A DNA stretch of 45,501 bases from Planktothrix sp. PCC 11201 (lineage in GTDB: Bacteria > Cyanobacteriota > Cyanobacteriia > Cyanobacteriales > Microcoleaceae). Every line of letters begins with the position of its first letter. Position 1 is the first letter of the stretch. Both the position numbers and the translations under genes were made by a program. This document shows positions 9,372 to 16,971 of the stretch, piece by piece. The notes under the pieces were generated by a model. That model was not told where the DNA came from and made no database searches. It saw nothing but the letters and a program-made list of their open reading frames with translations. The stretch lies in the NCBI RefSeq assembly GCF_900009135.1, contig NZ_LT797701.1, positions 554,385 through 599,885 on the forward strand, written 5' to 3'.

Positions 9372-11642
9372 TTGATTAGCAAATCTTATCACACTTCCGA
9401 CCTTTCCACGGGTCACTCCTTTTCTGCTTCTTTGGGAGTGACAGCAGAAGTGATCTATGAGTTTTTCCTACATGGGGTACAAACCTCCAGTCCAGAAGCT
9501 GTTTTAGATAGCTTTGAACAACTATTCTTTTACCTGCTGTGTCCAAGCCAGCCCAAAGTGCAAAGGGCTTTAGAGACTATTCTGAGTGTGGAAACCGGGG
9601 AATCTTGCTTTCACTCGACAATTCAAAGATGTTGCTATATTCTAATTAATAATTGGCTACTGAGACGTCAACAAAAGTTAATTAAAAACCTGATTCAAAG
9701 ATTATCAAACCCTCCCAATGTTGATCAAACTTGTTTATCCATTCAAGAAAGCCGACTAATTCTATGGGTGAACCAATTTTTAAATAGTGAAGATTATCAA
9801 AATTTACTCCAATGTGCGAATTTTGATCGCAATAATTGGAGTAGCCGTTATCAATCCTATTTATTAGTTCCTCAATATCTTAATCCTCGCAGTTCCAGGG
9901 AACAAAAAGAAGTCGCTCGCAATTTAGCAAAACAGCTTAAAGATAAATATAAATTTGATTTGGCGATGTATATTACCCGTTTAGACTCTCCCACGGGTAA
10001 AAATCGTAAACTGAATAATCCCACCCAACTCGGGGATGAAGTCATAAATTTAATTAAACAAACGATTTCTACTCAGCGTGTGTTTAATTATGGTACTCAG
10101 GCTAACTTGTTTTTACAAAATACTCAAGATTTTAATTATCAAAAATTCAAACAATGTTTGCCACAATATTTGATGTTTAATCTAAGTCAGCAATATCCGG
10201 CAAATATTCTGAGGGAAAAAATCGAAGAAAAATTGCAATTTCTGTACCGTCTCCATGATGAGAAAACTGTTAATAAGGCTCTAATTATTAGAACCTGTAA
10301 CCGACTGCTAGAGTTTTTACTGATTGAACATGGGAAAGCCCCCTCATTTTTATTTAATTTAATGATTCGTCAGGGAAGTCAACTAACTTTAGTGATTTTA
10401 CTGCTGAAATTGGTATTATTAGGGAGTCCCTGTCGAACCTATTTAGAGATTTGTATTTCCAATTTGGTTCAATTCTATCAAGACCATGCGGAATTCCGGT
10501 GTCAGGGCTTAATTCAATTTTTAGAAATCTTTAATTTGGTCTTTACCTTATTTACAGAAAATGTCCAATATTTTTTAGTCAAAACTAAAGATTTAGACCC
10601 CGGAACTCGGTCGGACACAGAATTAGACACCTATCGTTTATTTTGTCAATTTAAGGGGCCAGATTTACGCCATACCAATCTCAAAGAAATTGAGTTAAAA
10701 GGTCGGGATTTACGCGGTGCAGATTTGCGCGATATGGATTTGAAATCTATTAAACTCATTCGAGTAGATTTGAGTCTGGCTAAACTCAGCCATGCAGATT
10801 TAAGTCGAGGAATTTTTACAGAAACTAAATTCTTTATTTCTAATCTTAATTATACGAATCTCACGGATGCTAATTTAATTAAAACAGATTTTCGTCGGGC
10901 TGAATTGAAGCACGCTAATTTAACCGCTACGGATTTGCAAAACGCTAATTTTAATCGTGCTGATTTAAGAGGAGCAATTATCACAAAAGCGAATTTACAA
11001 GAAGCGAATTTAGAAAATACTGATTTAACTGAGGTAGATTTATCGGCATCAAATTTACAATGGGCTAACCTGAATAGAGCTAATTTAAAAGGAGCTAATT
11101 TAAAAGGAGCTAATTTAAAAGGAGCTAATTTAAAAGGAGCTAATCTCGAAGAAGTCAATCTGGAAGGGGCGAATCTGGAAGGGGCGAATCTGGGAGGGGC
11201 GAATCTGGAAGGGGCGAATCTGGAAGGAGCTAATTTAGAGCGAGCAATTTTATCTCAAGCTAACTTGCAATCCACGAATTTATCTAATGTAAATCTCATG
11301 GGTGCAATGGTTAATCAAGCCAATTTAAATCAAGCGATTTTAATTAATGCCCAACTGAGAGATACCAATTTAGCTCAAAGTAATTTGAGTTATGCTGATT
11401 TAACTAAAGTAGATTTAACTCGGGCTAATTTAATGCAGGTTGACTTCACTTATGCGTCTTTAAGAGATGCAATTGTTCGTCATACTAATCTCAAAGATGC
11501 TATTTTATTATATGCAGATTTACAGGGTGCTAATCTATTTCGCAGTGGGATTTCCCAGGCACAAATTGTAGGGGTTAAATTAGGGAACAATGCGGGATTA
11601 TCGGATCAAACTCGAATTTTCTTGAAGGGGGAGGAGATTTAA
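9372..11642 (+). CDS. Pentapeptide-repeat protein with an unknown N-terminal domain
   Basis: 756 residues. The start codon is TTG, supported by AGGA 5 nt upstream. Residues 1-425 form a mostly helical, unrecognised domain with no obvious membrane segment. From about 428 to 740 there are some 60 consecutive A(D/N)Lxx pentapeptides, which fold into a right-handed quadrilateral beta-helix. The function of most cyanobacterial proteins of this type is unknown; some pentapeptide proteins elsewhere mimic DNA and protect gyrase, but nothing here shows that. The middle of the helix (about 570-620) is encoded by two near-perfect 15-bp tandem arrays, so its length may vary between strains. Confidence 0.88.
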   Translation: MISKSYHTSDLSTGHSFSASLGVTAEVIYEFFLHGVQTSSPEAVLDSFEQLFFYLLCPSQPKVQRALETILSVETGESCFHSTIQRCCYILINNWLLRRQQKLIKNLIQRLSNPPNVDQTCLSIQESRLILWVNQFLNSEDYQNLLQCANFDRNNWSSRYQSYLLVPQYLNPRSSREQKEVARNLAKQLKDKYKFDLAMYITRLDSPTGKNRKLNNPTQLGDEVINLIKQTISTQRVFNYGTQANLFLQNTQDFNYQKFKQCLPQYLMFNLSQQYPANILREKIEEKLQFLYRLHDEKTVNKALIIRTCNRLLEFLLIEHGKAPSFLFNLMIRQGSQLTLVILLLKLVLLGSPCRTYLEICISNLVQFYQDHAEFRCQGLIQFLEIFNLVFTLFTENVQYFLVKTKDLDPGTRSDTELDTYRLFCQFKGPDLRHTNLKEIELKGRDLRGADLRDMDLKSIKLIRVDLSLAKLSHADLSRGIFTETKFFISNLNYTNLTDANLIKTDFRRAELKHANLTATDLQNANFNRADLRGAIITKANLQEANLENTDLTEVDLSASNLQWANLNRANLKGANLKGANLKGANLKGANLEEVNLEGANLEGANLGGANLEGANLEGANLERAILSQANLQSTNLSNVNLMGAMVNQANLNQAILINAQLRDTNLAQSNLSYADLTKVDLTRANLMQVDFTYASLRDAIVRHTNLKDAILLYADLQGANLFRSGISQAQIVGVKLGNNAGLSDQTRIFLKGEEI
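11079..11138 (+). repeat. Four perfect 15-bp tandem repeats in the pentapeptide gene
   Basis: Unit GCTAATTTAAAAGGA is repeated four times without a mismatch; each unit encodes one A-N-L-K-G coil side. The identity at synonymous positions points to recent duplication. Confidence 0.95.
11160..11234 (+). repeat. Five 15-bp tandem repeats, second array in the pentapeptide gene
   Basis: Unit CTGGAAGGGGCGAAT occurs five times (one unit has GGG for GAA-type change; the last ends in GGAGCTAAT). It encodes almost the same A-N-L-E-G peptide as the first array but with GC-richer codons, so the two arrays expanded separately. Confidence 0.92.
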
Positions 11643-11647
11643 TTAAA

Positions 11648-11752
11648 CAACGTAGTGAGCCCTTTACGCCGATAAGATGTGCTTAAGCGCAACAACGTAG
11701 TGAGCCCTTCACCGGCTCTCATTAAGAGAAGATGCGCTGAAGCGCAACAACG
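11648..11752 (+). repeat. Cluster of palindromic dispersed repeats
   Basis: CAACGTAGTGAGCCCTT occurs at 11648-11664 and 11693-11709. The related core GATGTGCTTAAGCGCAACAACG (11676-11697) and GATGCGCTGAAGCGCAAC (from 11731) contain the self-complementary GCGCT-GA-AGCGC. The same core recurs twice near 44.4-44.5 kb. This looks like a REP/MITE-type family in the 3' region of the pentapeptide gene. Confidence 0.75.
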
Positions 11753-11753
11753 G

Positions 11754-11781
11754 GTAGAGACGCGCCGTGGCTCGTCTCTAC
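11754..11781. repeat. GTAGAGACG inverted repeat
   Basis: GTAGAGACG (11754-11762) and CGTCTCTAC (11773-11781) are perfect 9-bp arms around a 10-bp loop. This GTAGAGACG...CGTCTCTAC palindrome is a common dispersed repeat in cyanobacterial intergenic DNA. It lies downstream of both convergent neighbours and could act as a transcript end, but it has no T-tract. Confidence 0.75.
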
Positions 11782-11790
11782 AGGGTAGAA

Positions 11791-11895
11791 TTAGATGAGT
11801 TTAACTGCACGCAGGGTAAATAGGATTCCCACTGCTGTGACTAAAGCACCCGCATAGATGACCAAGTAAGCGATCGCACCATCGGCTGTAATCAT
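11791..11895 (-). CDS. petL: PetL, cytochrome b6f complex subunit VI (34 residues)
   Basis: A very short frame. It begins MITADGAIAYLVIYAG, has one membrane helix (about 7-27) and ends LRAVKLI. Known cyanobacterial PetL proteins are 31-32 residues, with a single helix and a closing (L/I)-R-S/A-x-K-(L/I)-(L/I) tail, so the fit is good. PetL sits at the edge of the cytochrome b6f dimer in thylakoids. GGAG lies 7 nt upstream of the ATG and supports translation. It is a monocistronic minus-strand gene divergent from aroB. Other one-helix thylakoid peptides are possible, but the C-terminal motif favours PetL. Confidence 0.72.
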   Translation of the reverse strand: MITADGAIAYLVIYAGALVTAVGILFTLRAVKLI

Positions 11896-12008
11896 TAGAC
11901 ATCTCCATAAACATTACTCTATTGAATCATGAGTGATCATTCTGTGACTATCCGTAACGGGTTAAAAATGGCATACAATTTTTAAGAGTGAGTTAATCAA
12001 GGAAAAAT

Positions 12009-13118
12009 ATGGAGTCGTTGATTCGGGTAAATTTAGGTTTATTATCCTATAATATTGCCATCGGTGCTGGAAATTTAGACAGATTAGGGGAGGAGATGAC
12101 CTCCTTAAATTTAGGCAAAAAAGTATTATTAGTTTCTAACCCGGAAATCTTTAATTATTATGGAGAACGCACCTGCACAGCTTTAGAAAAAGCCGGGTTT
12201 GATCTGGCTATTTGTACCCTTCCCGCCGGAGAGGAATACAAAACCCCCCAAACCCTGCAAACAATTTATGATGCAGCGTTAAAAAATAGACTAGAACGTT
12301 CCTCCACGATGCTTGCTTTAGGGGGAGGAATTATTGGAGATATGACCGGGTTTGCGGCGGCGACGTGGTTACGCGGAATTAATGTGGTGCAGGTTCCCAC
12401 CTCTTTATTAGCGATGGTTGATGCGTCTATTGGGGGTAAAACCGGGGTAAATCATCCCCAAGGAAAAAATTTAATTGGGGCGTTTCATCAGCCGAAATTA
12501 GTCTTAATTGATCCCGATGTTTTGCAAACCCTTCCTGAGCGAGAATTTCGGGCGGGAATGGCAGAAGTGATTAAATATGGTGTGATTTGGGATCATAAAT
12601 TATTTGATAAATTGGAACAATCCCAAAACTTAGATAATATTCAATCTTTAGATAGTGGATTGTTACAAGAAATTTTAACCCGTTCCTGTCAAAGTAAGGC
12701 TGATGTGGTGAGTCAAGATGAAAAAGAATCGGGGTTAAGAGCAATTTTGAATTATGGTCATACCATTGGTCATGCCGTTGAAAGTTTAACCGGATATACC
12801 GTGGTAATTCATGGGGAGGCGGTGGGAATTGGTATGGTCGCCGCCAGTCAAATTGCGCTTAAATTAGGATTATGGGATGAAGATAGCGATCGCCGTCAAT
12901 TTGAGATCATTGAAAAGGCAAAATTACCGACCCAACTCCCCCCCGGACTCAAGATTGATGAAATTTTAGAGAGTCTACAAACGGATAAAAAAGTTAAAGC
13001 TGGAAAAGTCCGATTTGTTTTACCGACCCGCATCGGAGCCGCAACGGTAACAGATATTGTCACTTCTGATATAATTCGTCAAGTATTAGAAACTTCTCCC
13101 ATTCATTGTCCGGCTTAG
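12009..13118 (+). CDS. aroB: 3-dehydroquinate synthase
   Basis: 369 residues, full length. It converts DAHP to 3-dehydroquinate, the second step of the shikimate pathway, in the cytosol. Visible motifs are [19 protein letters not shown] (NAD binding), [20 protein letters not shown] (substrate phosphate site), the GMAEVIKYG segment (metal-ligand Glu), [11 protein letters not shown] and HGEAVGIGM (metal-ligand His). AAGGA lies 5-6 nt before the ATG. A clear terminator follows at 13236. It stands alone on the plus strand, divergent from petL. Confidence 0.97.
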   Translation: MESLIRVNLGLLSYNIAIGAGNLDRLGEEMTSLNLGKKVLLVSNPEIFNYYGERTCTALEKAGFDLAICTLPAGEEYKTPQTLQTIYDAALKNRLERSSTMLALGGGIIGDMTGFAAATWLRGINVVQVPTSLLAMVDASIGGKTGVNHPQGKNLIGAFHQPKLVLIDPDVLQTLPEREFRAGMAEVIKYGVIWDHKLFDKLEQSQNLDNIQSLDSGLLQEILTRSCQSKADVVSQDEKESGLRAILNYGHTIGHAVESLTGYTVVIHGEAVGIGMVAASQIALKLGLWDEDSDRRQFEIIEKAKLPTQLPPGLKIDEILESLQTDKKVKAGKVRFVLPTRIGAATVTDIVTSDIIRQVLETSPIHCPA

Positions 13119-13235
13119 ATGGGCAAAACTTCATATTAATGTCATCGGATTGACACATTAACTTCATATCCTGACGATAATCTATAAATCAAAGGCAAGT
13201 TAACTCCTCACACCCAAATCACGTTTCGTTCCTCA

Positions 13236-13265
13236 CCACTGGCTCATCACCAGTGGATTTTTTTT
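13236..13265 (+). terminator. Rho-independent terminator after aroB
   Basis: Stem CCACTGG (13236-13242) and CCAGTGG (13250-13256) with a 7-nt loop, followed by A and eight T. Confidence 0.85.
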
Positions 13266-13326
13266 GCTTGATTATTTGTCGTAGTACACTGGAAAACACT
13301 GCACTTAAACCTGGCTAAACTCACCC

Positions 13327-14355
13327 ATGAGAAAATGGACTCCGATTCTACTGTTAACCCTCTATTTACTAGCGGTGGGGGCGACAATTGGACTGAAAAA
13401 TCGAGATTGGATTGTGGCACAGGGGATGACATTATGGCAACAACAGCCTGCCCCTTTGCCCTTGGAGCGGGTGATGGCGGAAACGGTCTCTCCACCCCCG
13501 GAACCCGCAGAGACTAAACTGGTAGCGGATGAGAAACCCCCAGAACCGCCCAAGGTGAAGGAGCCACAACCAGAAACCCTGGTTAATGTTAATAATATTC
13601 CTGTGCCGGGAACCTGCGCCCTACAACCCGACCCGAACCCCCCAGTTAATGGTAGACCTGGGCCACCCGTTAATCCAGTAACGTTATATCGGTTTCGCCG
13701 ACCAACGGATGTGCAAACGGCCAATCTTCCAGGGGGGGCGGGTTACACTCCGAATGAGTATCAAGCCATGGCGAATGGGACGAATTACGGACAACGGTTT
13801 TTATATGATATTAACGGCCAAGCGGTGAATAATGCCCCGATTGTGGTCATCCATGAAACGGTATCGGATGTTTATAGTGCGGTAAATTTGTTCCAAAATG
13901 CCCAAGCTTCGGAGGATAATCAAGCCAGTTATCATACTTTAATTATGTTAACCGGGGATATTGTTTATATTGTTCCCCCGGATTTAAGAGCTTTTGGTGC
14001 GGGAAATTCGGTGTTTGCTAGTTCAACGGGAACGGAAACCGTAAAAACCCATCCTAAACGTCCGCCTTCGGTGAATAATTTTGCCTATCATGTTTCTTTA
14101 GAAACCCCTGTAGATGGTCGAAATAATGCCAATTCTCACAGTGGTTATACCACCGCACAATATCAATCTTTAGCCTGGTTAATAGCAAAAACCGGAGTTC
14201 CTGATGCCCGAATTACAACCCATGCGGCGGTTGACCGTTCGGGAGAAAGGCGAGATCCTAGAAGTTTTGATGCTCAACTGTTTTCGCAATATTTACAATC
14301 AATACCCCGGACTCAGGAAATTATGATTAGTTGTCAATCTGCCTATCTGAATTAA
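13327..14355 (+). CDS. Membrane-anchored N-acetylmuramoyl-L-alanine amidase (Amidase_2 fold)
   Basis: 342 residues. A hydrophobic N-terminal segment (about 6-22) serves as signal or anchor. A proline-rich linker follows (about 55-118), then an amidase_2/PGRP-type domain (about 170-330). The likely zinc ligands are His176 (VVIHET), His299 (ITTHAAVD) and Asp310 (RRDPRSF); SYHTLI and YHVSLE are further family motifs. It should cleave the amide bond between muramic acid and the peptide stem in the periplasm. The linker length suits reaching the wall from the inner membrane. It is a single gene after the aroB terminator. Confidence 0.85.
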   Translation: MRKWTPILLLTLYLLAVGATIGLKNRDWIVAQGMTLWQQQPAPLPLERVMAETVSPPPEPAETKLVADEKPPEPPKVKEPQPETLVNVNNIPVPGTCALQPDPNPPVNGRPGPPVNPVTLYRFRRPTDVQTANLPGGAGYTPNEYQAMANGTNYGQRFLYDINGQAVNNAPIVVIHETVSDVYSAVNLFQNAQASEDNQASYHTLIMLTGDIVYIVPPDLRAFGAGNSVFASSTGTETVKTHPKRPPSVNNFAYHVSLETPVDGRNNANSHSGYTTAQYQSLAWLIAKTGVPDARITTHAAVDRSGERRDPRSFDAQLFSQYLQSIPRTQEIMISCQSAYLN

Positions 14356-14366
14356 AATAGTTATAG

Positions 14367-14411
14367 CAGGGAACAGGGAACAGAGAACAGAGAACAGAGA
14401 ACAGAGAACAG
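14367..14411 (+). repeat. Heptanucleotide tandem repeat (CAGGGAA/CAGAGAA)
   Basis: Two CAGGGAA units, four CAGAGAA units and a final CAG with no gaps. It has the same sequence family, in inverted orientation, as the array at the end of nusB. It separates the amidase gene from the toxin-antitoxin pair. Confidence 0.9.
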
Positions 14412-14445
14412 CTAATTTTGAACCACAAAACTTTTTAAGGATACT

Positions 14446-14691
14446 ATGCAAGTTAAAGGGATAAAAAGAGGCAAGACCATTGAATTATTTCAAGATATTG
14501 ACCTACCTGACGGCGTAGAAATTACCGTTGAAGTTAAAACAGTACCAATTTTAAGTTTATCGGAACGCCTGAACCGTTTAAGAGCTATTTTTGGAGCGTG
14601 GCAAAATCAACCCGAACTCGATGAGATTTTTTCAGAAATAGATCAAGAACGCCATCACTATCAAGGTAGAAAAATGATTGATTTTGATTAA
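14446..14691 (+). CDS. VapB-type antitoxin
   Basis: 81 residues. The N-terminus (MQVKGIKRGKTIELFQDIDL with a following P-D-G) resembles the short beta-rich DNA-binding start of AbrB/DUF104-like antitoxins. The acidic C-terminal half (W-x-x-Q-P-E-L-D-E-I-F) resembles the toxin-wrapping tail. AAGGA lies 4 nt upstream. The stop is followed after 4 nt by the PIN toxin ATG, the tight coupling expected of a toxin-antitoxin operon. Such antitoxins usually repress their own promoter, but no operator was identified apart from the neighbouring heptads. Confidence 0.8.
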   Translation: MQVKGIKRGKTIELFQDIDLPDGVEITVEVKTVPILSLSERLNRLRAIFGAWQNQPELDEIFSEIDQERHHYQGRKMIDFD

Positions 14692-14695
14692 AATT

Positions 14696-15094
14696 ATGTA
14701 TTTACTAGATACTAATATTTGTATTGCTTTATTAAAAAATAATCCTCTGGCTGTTTCTGAGTTTACTGTCAAAACAGAGACATCCTACTTGTCTACAATT
14801 GTGATTGCCGAATTATATAAAGGGGTGTATTGTTCTCGTCGAGTTGAGGATAATTTAAAAACCTTAAATGAATTTATCAGTTTAATCCCAATTATTGAAT
14901 TTGATTTACCAGCTTCCTTAGAATTTGGGAAGATACAGGCTGAATTAAGAAAAATTGGAAAACCGACCGGAGAACTGGATGCTATAATTGCAGCAGTCGC
15001 TCGTTCTCGTCAGTTTATTCTGATCACAGATAATATTCGACATTTTGAAAATATTCCTAATTTACAAGTAGAAAATTGGTTAAACTCCAATTAA
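14696..15094 (+). CDS. vapC: VapC-type PIN-domain toxin ribonuclease
   Basis: 132 residues from the ATG at 14696. An in-frame TTG at 14678 would overlap the antitoxin and is less likely, since PIN proteins begin close to the first Asp. Acidic PIN residues are visible: Asp in MYLLDTN, Glu in VIAELYKG, Asp in TGELDAIIAA and Asp in LITDN. These coordinate Mg2+ for RNA cleavage; VapC toxins typically cut tRNA or rRNA. It is convergent with rqcH, 23 bp away. The module appears intact. Confidence 0.9.
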   Translation: MYLLDTNICIALLKNNPLAVSEFTVKTETSYLSTIVIAELYKGVYCSRRVEDNLKTLNEFISLIPIIEFDLPASLEFGKIQAELRKIGKPTGELDAIIAAVARSRQFILITDNIRHFENIPNLQVENWLNSN

Positions 15095-15117
15095 AAACAA
15101 TCACAAAAATATTAATA

Positions 15118-16848
15118 TCACAATGGGATTTTTGCCTGGTGAGGGTTCCCCCAAATCACGGTTTCATGTTTATAAATCACCATCCCCGGTTTAGCCCCTT
15201 TAGGTTTATAAACGTGCTTAGGTTTAGTATAAATAACCGGAACTTGTTCACTATTTCTAGCTCGACTATAATAGGCTGCTAAATTAGCCGTAAATTGTAA
15301 ATCAATATCATCAGCAACCTGTCCGGGGTTTAACCGTAATAAAACATGACTTCCGGGGATTTCTTGAGTATGAAACCACAAATCATAGTCCGTCGCTAAT
15401 TTAGAGGTTAACTGATCATTTTGACGATTATTTCTGCCAATTAAAACCTCAATTCCGTTAGGGGTTTGATAGCGATGAAATTCTGTAGATAAAGTAGCAT
15501 TAGGACTGCGATAATCAGGAATATTAATATACCCTTGTTGAATTAACTCCTCTCGAATTTCGGCCAAGGTTTGTAAATCTTCGGCGGTTTGATAGGTTTC
15601 AACTAAACTAATTGCTGACTCGACTTGTTCTAAATAGTTAATTTCGGTTTTAACTTCATTTAATAGGGGTTCAACGGCAATTCTCGCCCGTTTTAACTTT
15701 TGATGTCGTTTATATAAACTTTGAGCGTTTTGGACGGCATTACTCTCGGGATTTAAGGGTATTTTAACCGGGTTTCCCGTCTCAAAATCCGGTAAATGAA
15801 TCTCTTTCATGCCTGGTTTCCATTCGTGCAGAAAAGCCATTAATAAATCCGCTTTTGCCCGATAATTGTCAGCTTCATCGGATTGTTGTAACCGTTGAAT
15901 AAATTGATCCGCTTTAACTTGTAATTTAGTTAAAACACTATTAAGTTTTTGACTGACTTGATGACGCAGTTGCTGAAATTCCTGTTGATTTAACTGATTT
16001 GTATAATAAGTATTGAGTAAAATTTGAACCGATTTAACTTCAGAAATATTTTCTAAATTCCAAGGGATAACATCATAGCCTTTTGTAGTATAATTGGGAA
16101 TAAAATCTTGATTTTCTAGGGTTTTTAGCCAAGTTTGCCAACTTTTAAATAATCGATTCCAGTCTTCTGAATTTAAACTATTAGTGGGTTGAGTTGGATC
16201 TAAACTCGCAGTTTCAATCATGGCTTGAACTAGCCCAGAACTTAAACCTCGATAGTTTTTTAATAGTTGTTGTTTTAAAGCACTGGGAATCAAACTAACC
16301 CGCTCTTGCCAACGGGATTGATCTTCATTTAAACTCGGAATTGGTTCGGTTAATTTGGGGGGAAGTTCATAGAATTGATTGGTTAAAATCGGTCGAACAC
16401 TTGATTGTTGTAGATTCACTTGATGGGCAGCCGTCACAATAATATTGTCCGATCCCGTTAAAATTACATTACTATATTTCCCCATAATTTCCACATACAA
16501 ATGCCAGAGGGGAGTATCCCCCGGACGTTGGGCAAATTGCAGATCTAAAATTCTTTCCCAGGGGTCAACTTGCCGAATTTCAACTAATGCTAATCCCGCC
16601 AATTGATGACGAAGTTGATCACTAAAAGTAAAGGTATCAGGAATGCGAGGAGGAGGATCACCGATGCAAATTCTAGCCGCTTGGGGATGGCAAGAAATAT
16701 CAAGCCAGCCTCGACTTTTTAGGGTGCGTAAGCCCAAAGAAATCGTAAAGCGATCGCGTTGATACACCTGTTCTAACCGCGCCGGAAGCCAGTTTTGCCG
16801 CAGTTCACAACAACTGGCGATTAATGTTGTTAAATCAAAAGATTGCAT
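15118..16848 (-). CDS. rqcH: RqcH/NFACT family protein (ribosome-associated quality control)
   Basis: 576 residues, full length. An N-terminal NFACT-N domain (about 1-200, with LYVEIMGKYSNVIL) is followed by a coiled-coil middle (about 290-440) and the NFACT-R/DUF814 domain (about 455-576) with IGRNNRQNDQLTSK, DLWFHTQEIPGSHV and the KPKGAKPGMVIY-type end. In Bacillus, RqcH binds obstructed 50S subunits and adds alanine tails to stalled peptides. Where the Bacillus protein has the essential Asp-Arg pair (Q-x-G-L-D-R), this one reads D-P-W-E-R, so Glu replaces Asp. It was formerly annotated as a fibronectin-binding protein. Confidence 0.92.
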   Translation of the reverse strand: MQSFDLTTLIASCCELRQNWLPARLEQVYQRDRFTISLGLRTLKSRGWLDISCHPQAARICIGDPPPRIPDTFTFSDQLRHQLAGLALVEIRQVDPWERILDLQFAQRPGDTPLWHLYVEIMGKYSNVILTGSDNIIVTAAHQVNLQQSSVRPILTNQFYELPPKLTEPIPSLNEDQSRWQERVSLIPSALKQQLLKNYRGLSSGLVQAMIETASLDPTQPTNSLNSEDWNRLFKSWQTWLKTLENQDFIPNYTTKGYDVIPWNLENISEVKSVQILLNTYYTNQLNQQEFQQLRHQVSQKLNSVLTKLQVKADQFIQRLQQSDEADNYRAKADLLMAFLHEWKPGMKEIHLPDFETGNPVKIPLNPESNAVQNAQSLYKRHQKLKRARIAVEPLLNEVKTEINYLEQVESAISLVETYQTAEDLQTLAEIREELIQQGYINIPDYRSPNATLSTEFHRYQTPNGIEVLIGRNNRQNDQLTSKLATDYDLWFHTQEIPGSHVLLRLNPGQVADDIDLQFTANLAAYYSRARNSEQVPVIYTKPKHVYKPKGAKPGMVIYKHETVIWGNPHQAKIPL

Positions 16849-16947
16849 AATATGTGTCCGATCACCTTAACCTTTCCCTATTGTCTCACTATTTTTCCCA
16901 CCTGACCTAATCTTTTAGAACCAGATTATTTGAGAGAAATATCTCTG

Positions 16948-16967
16948 AAGTTTAACCCGTTAAACTT
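16948..16967. repeat. Perfect 20-bp stem-loop between two minus-strand genes
   Basis: AAGTTTAAC, CC, GTTAAACTT: 9-bp arms with a 2-bp centre. It lies just downstream of the membrane GTPase stop codon and has no T-tract on that strand. It could stabilise the 3' end or be an operator. Confidence 0.5.
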
Positions 16968-16971
16968 TTCC

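Noticed and set aside
10850-11158. Minus-strand 102-codon frame with regular F-K-L-A-P repeats
   Set aside because: It is the antisense shadow of the pentapeptide repeats; its regularity comes from the 15-bp units.
13362-13724. Minus-strand 120-codon Gly/Ser-rich frame
   Set aside because: Antisense to the proline-rich linker of the amidase; no start support or family pattern.
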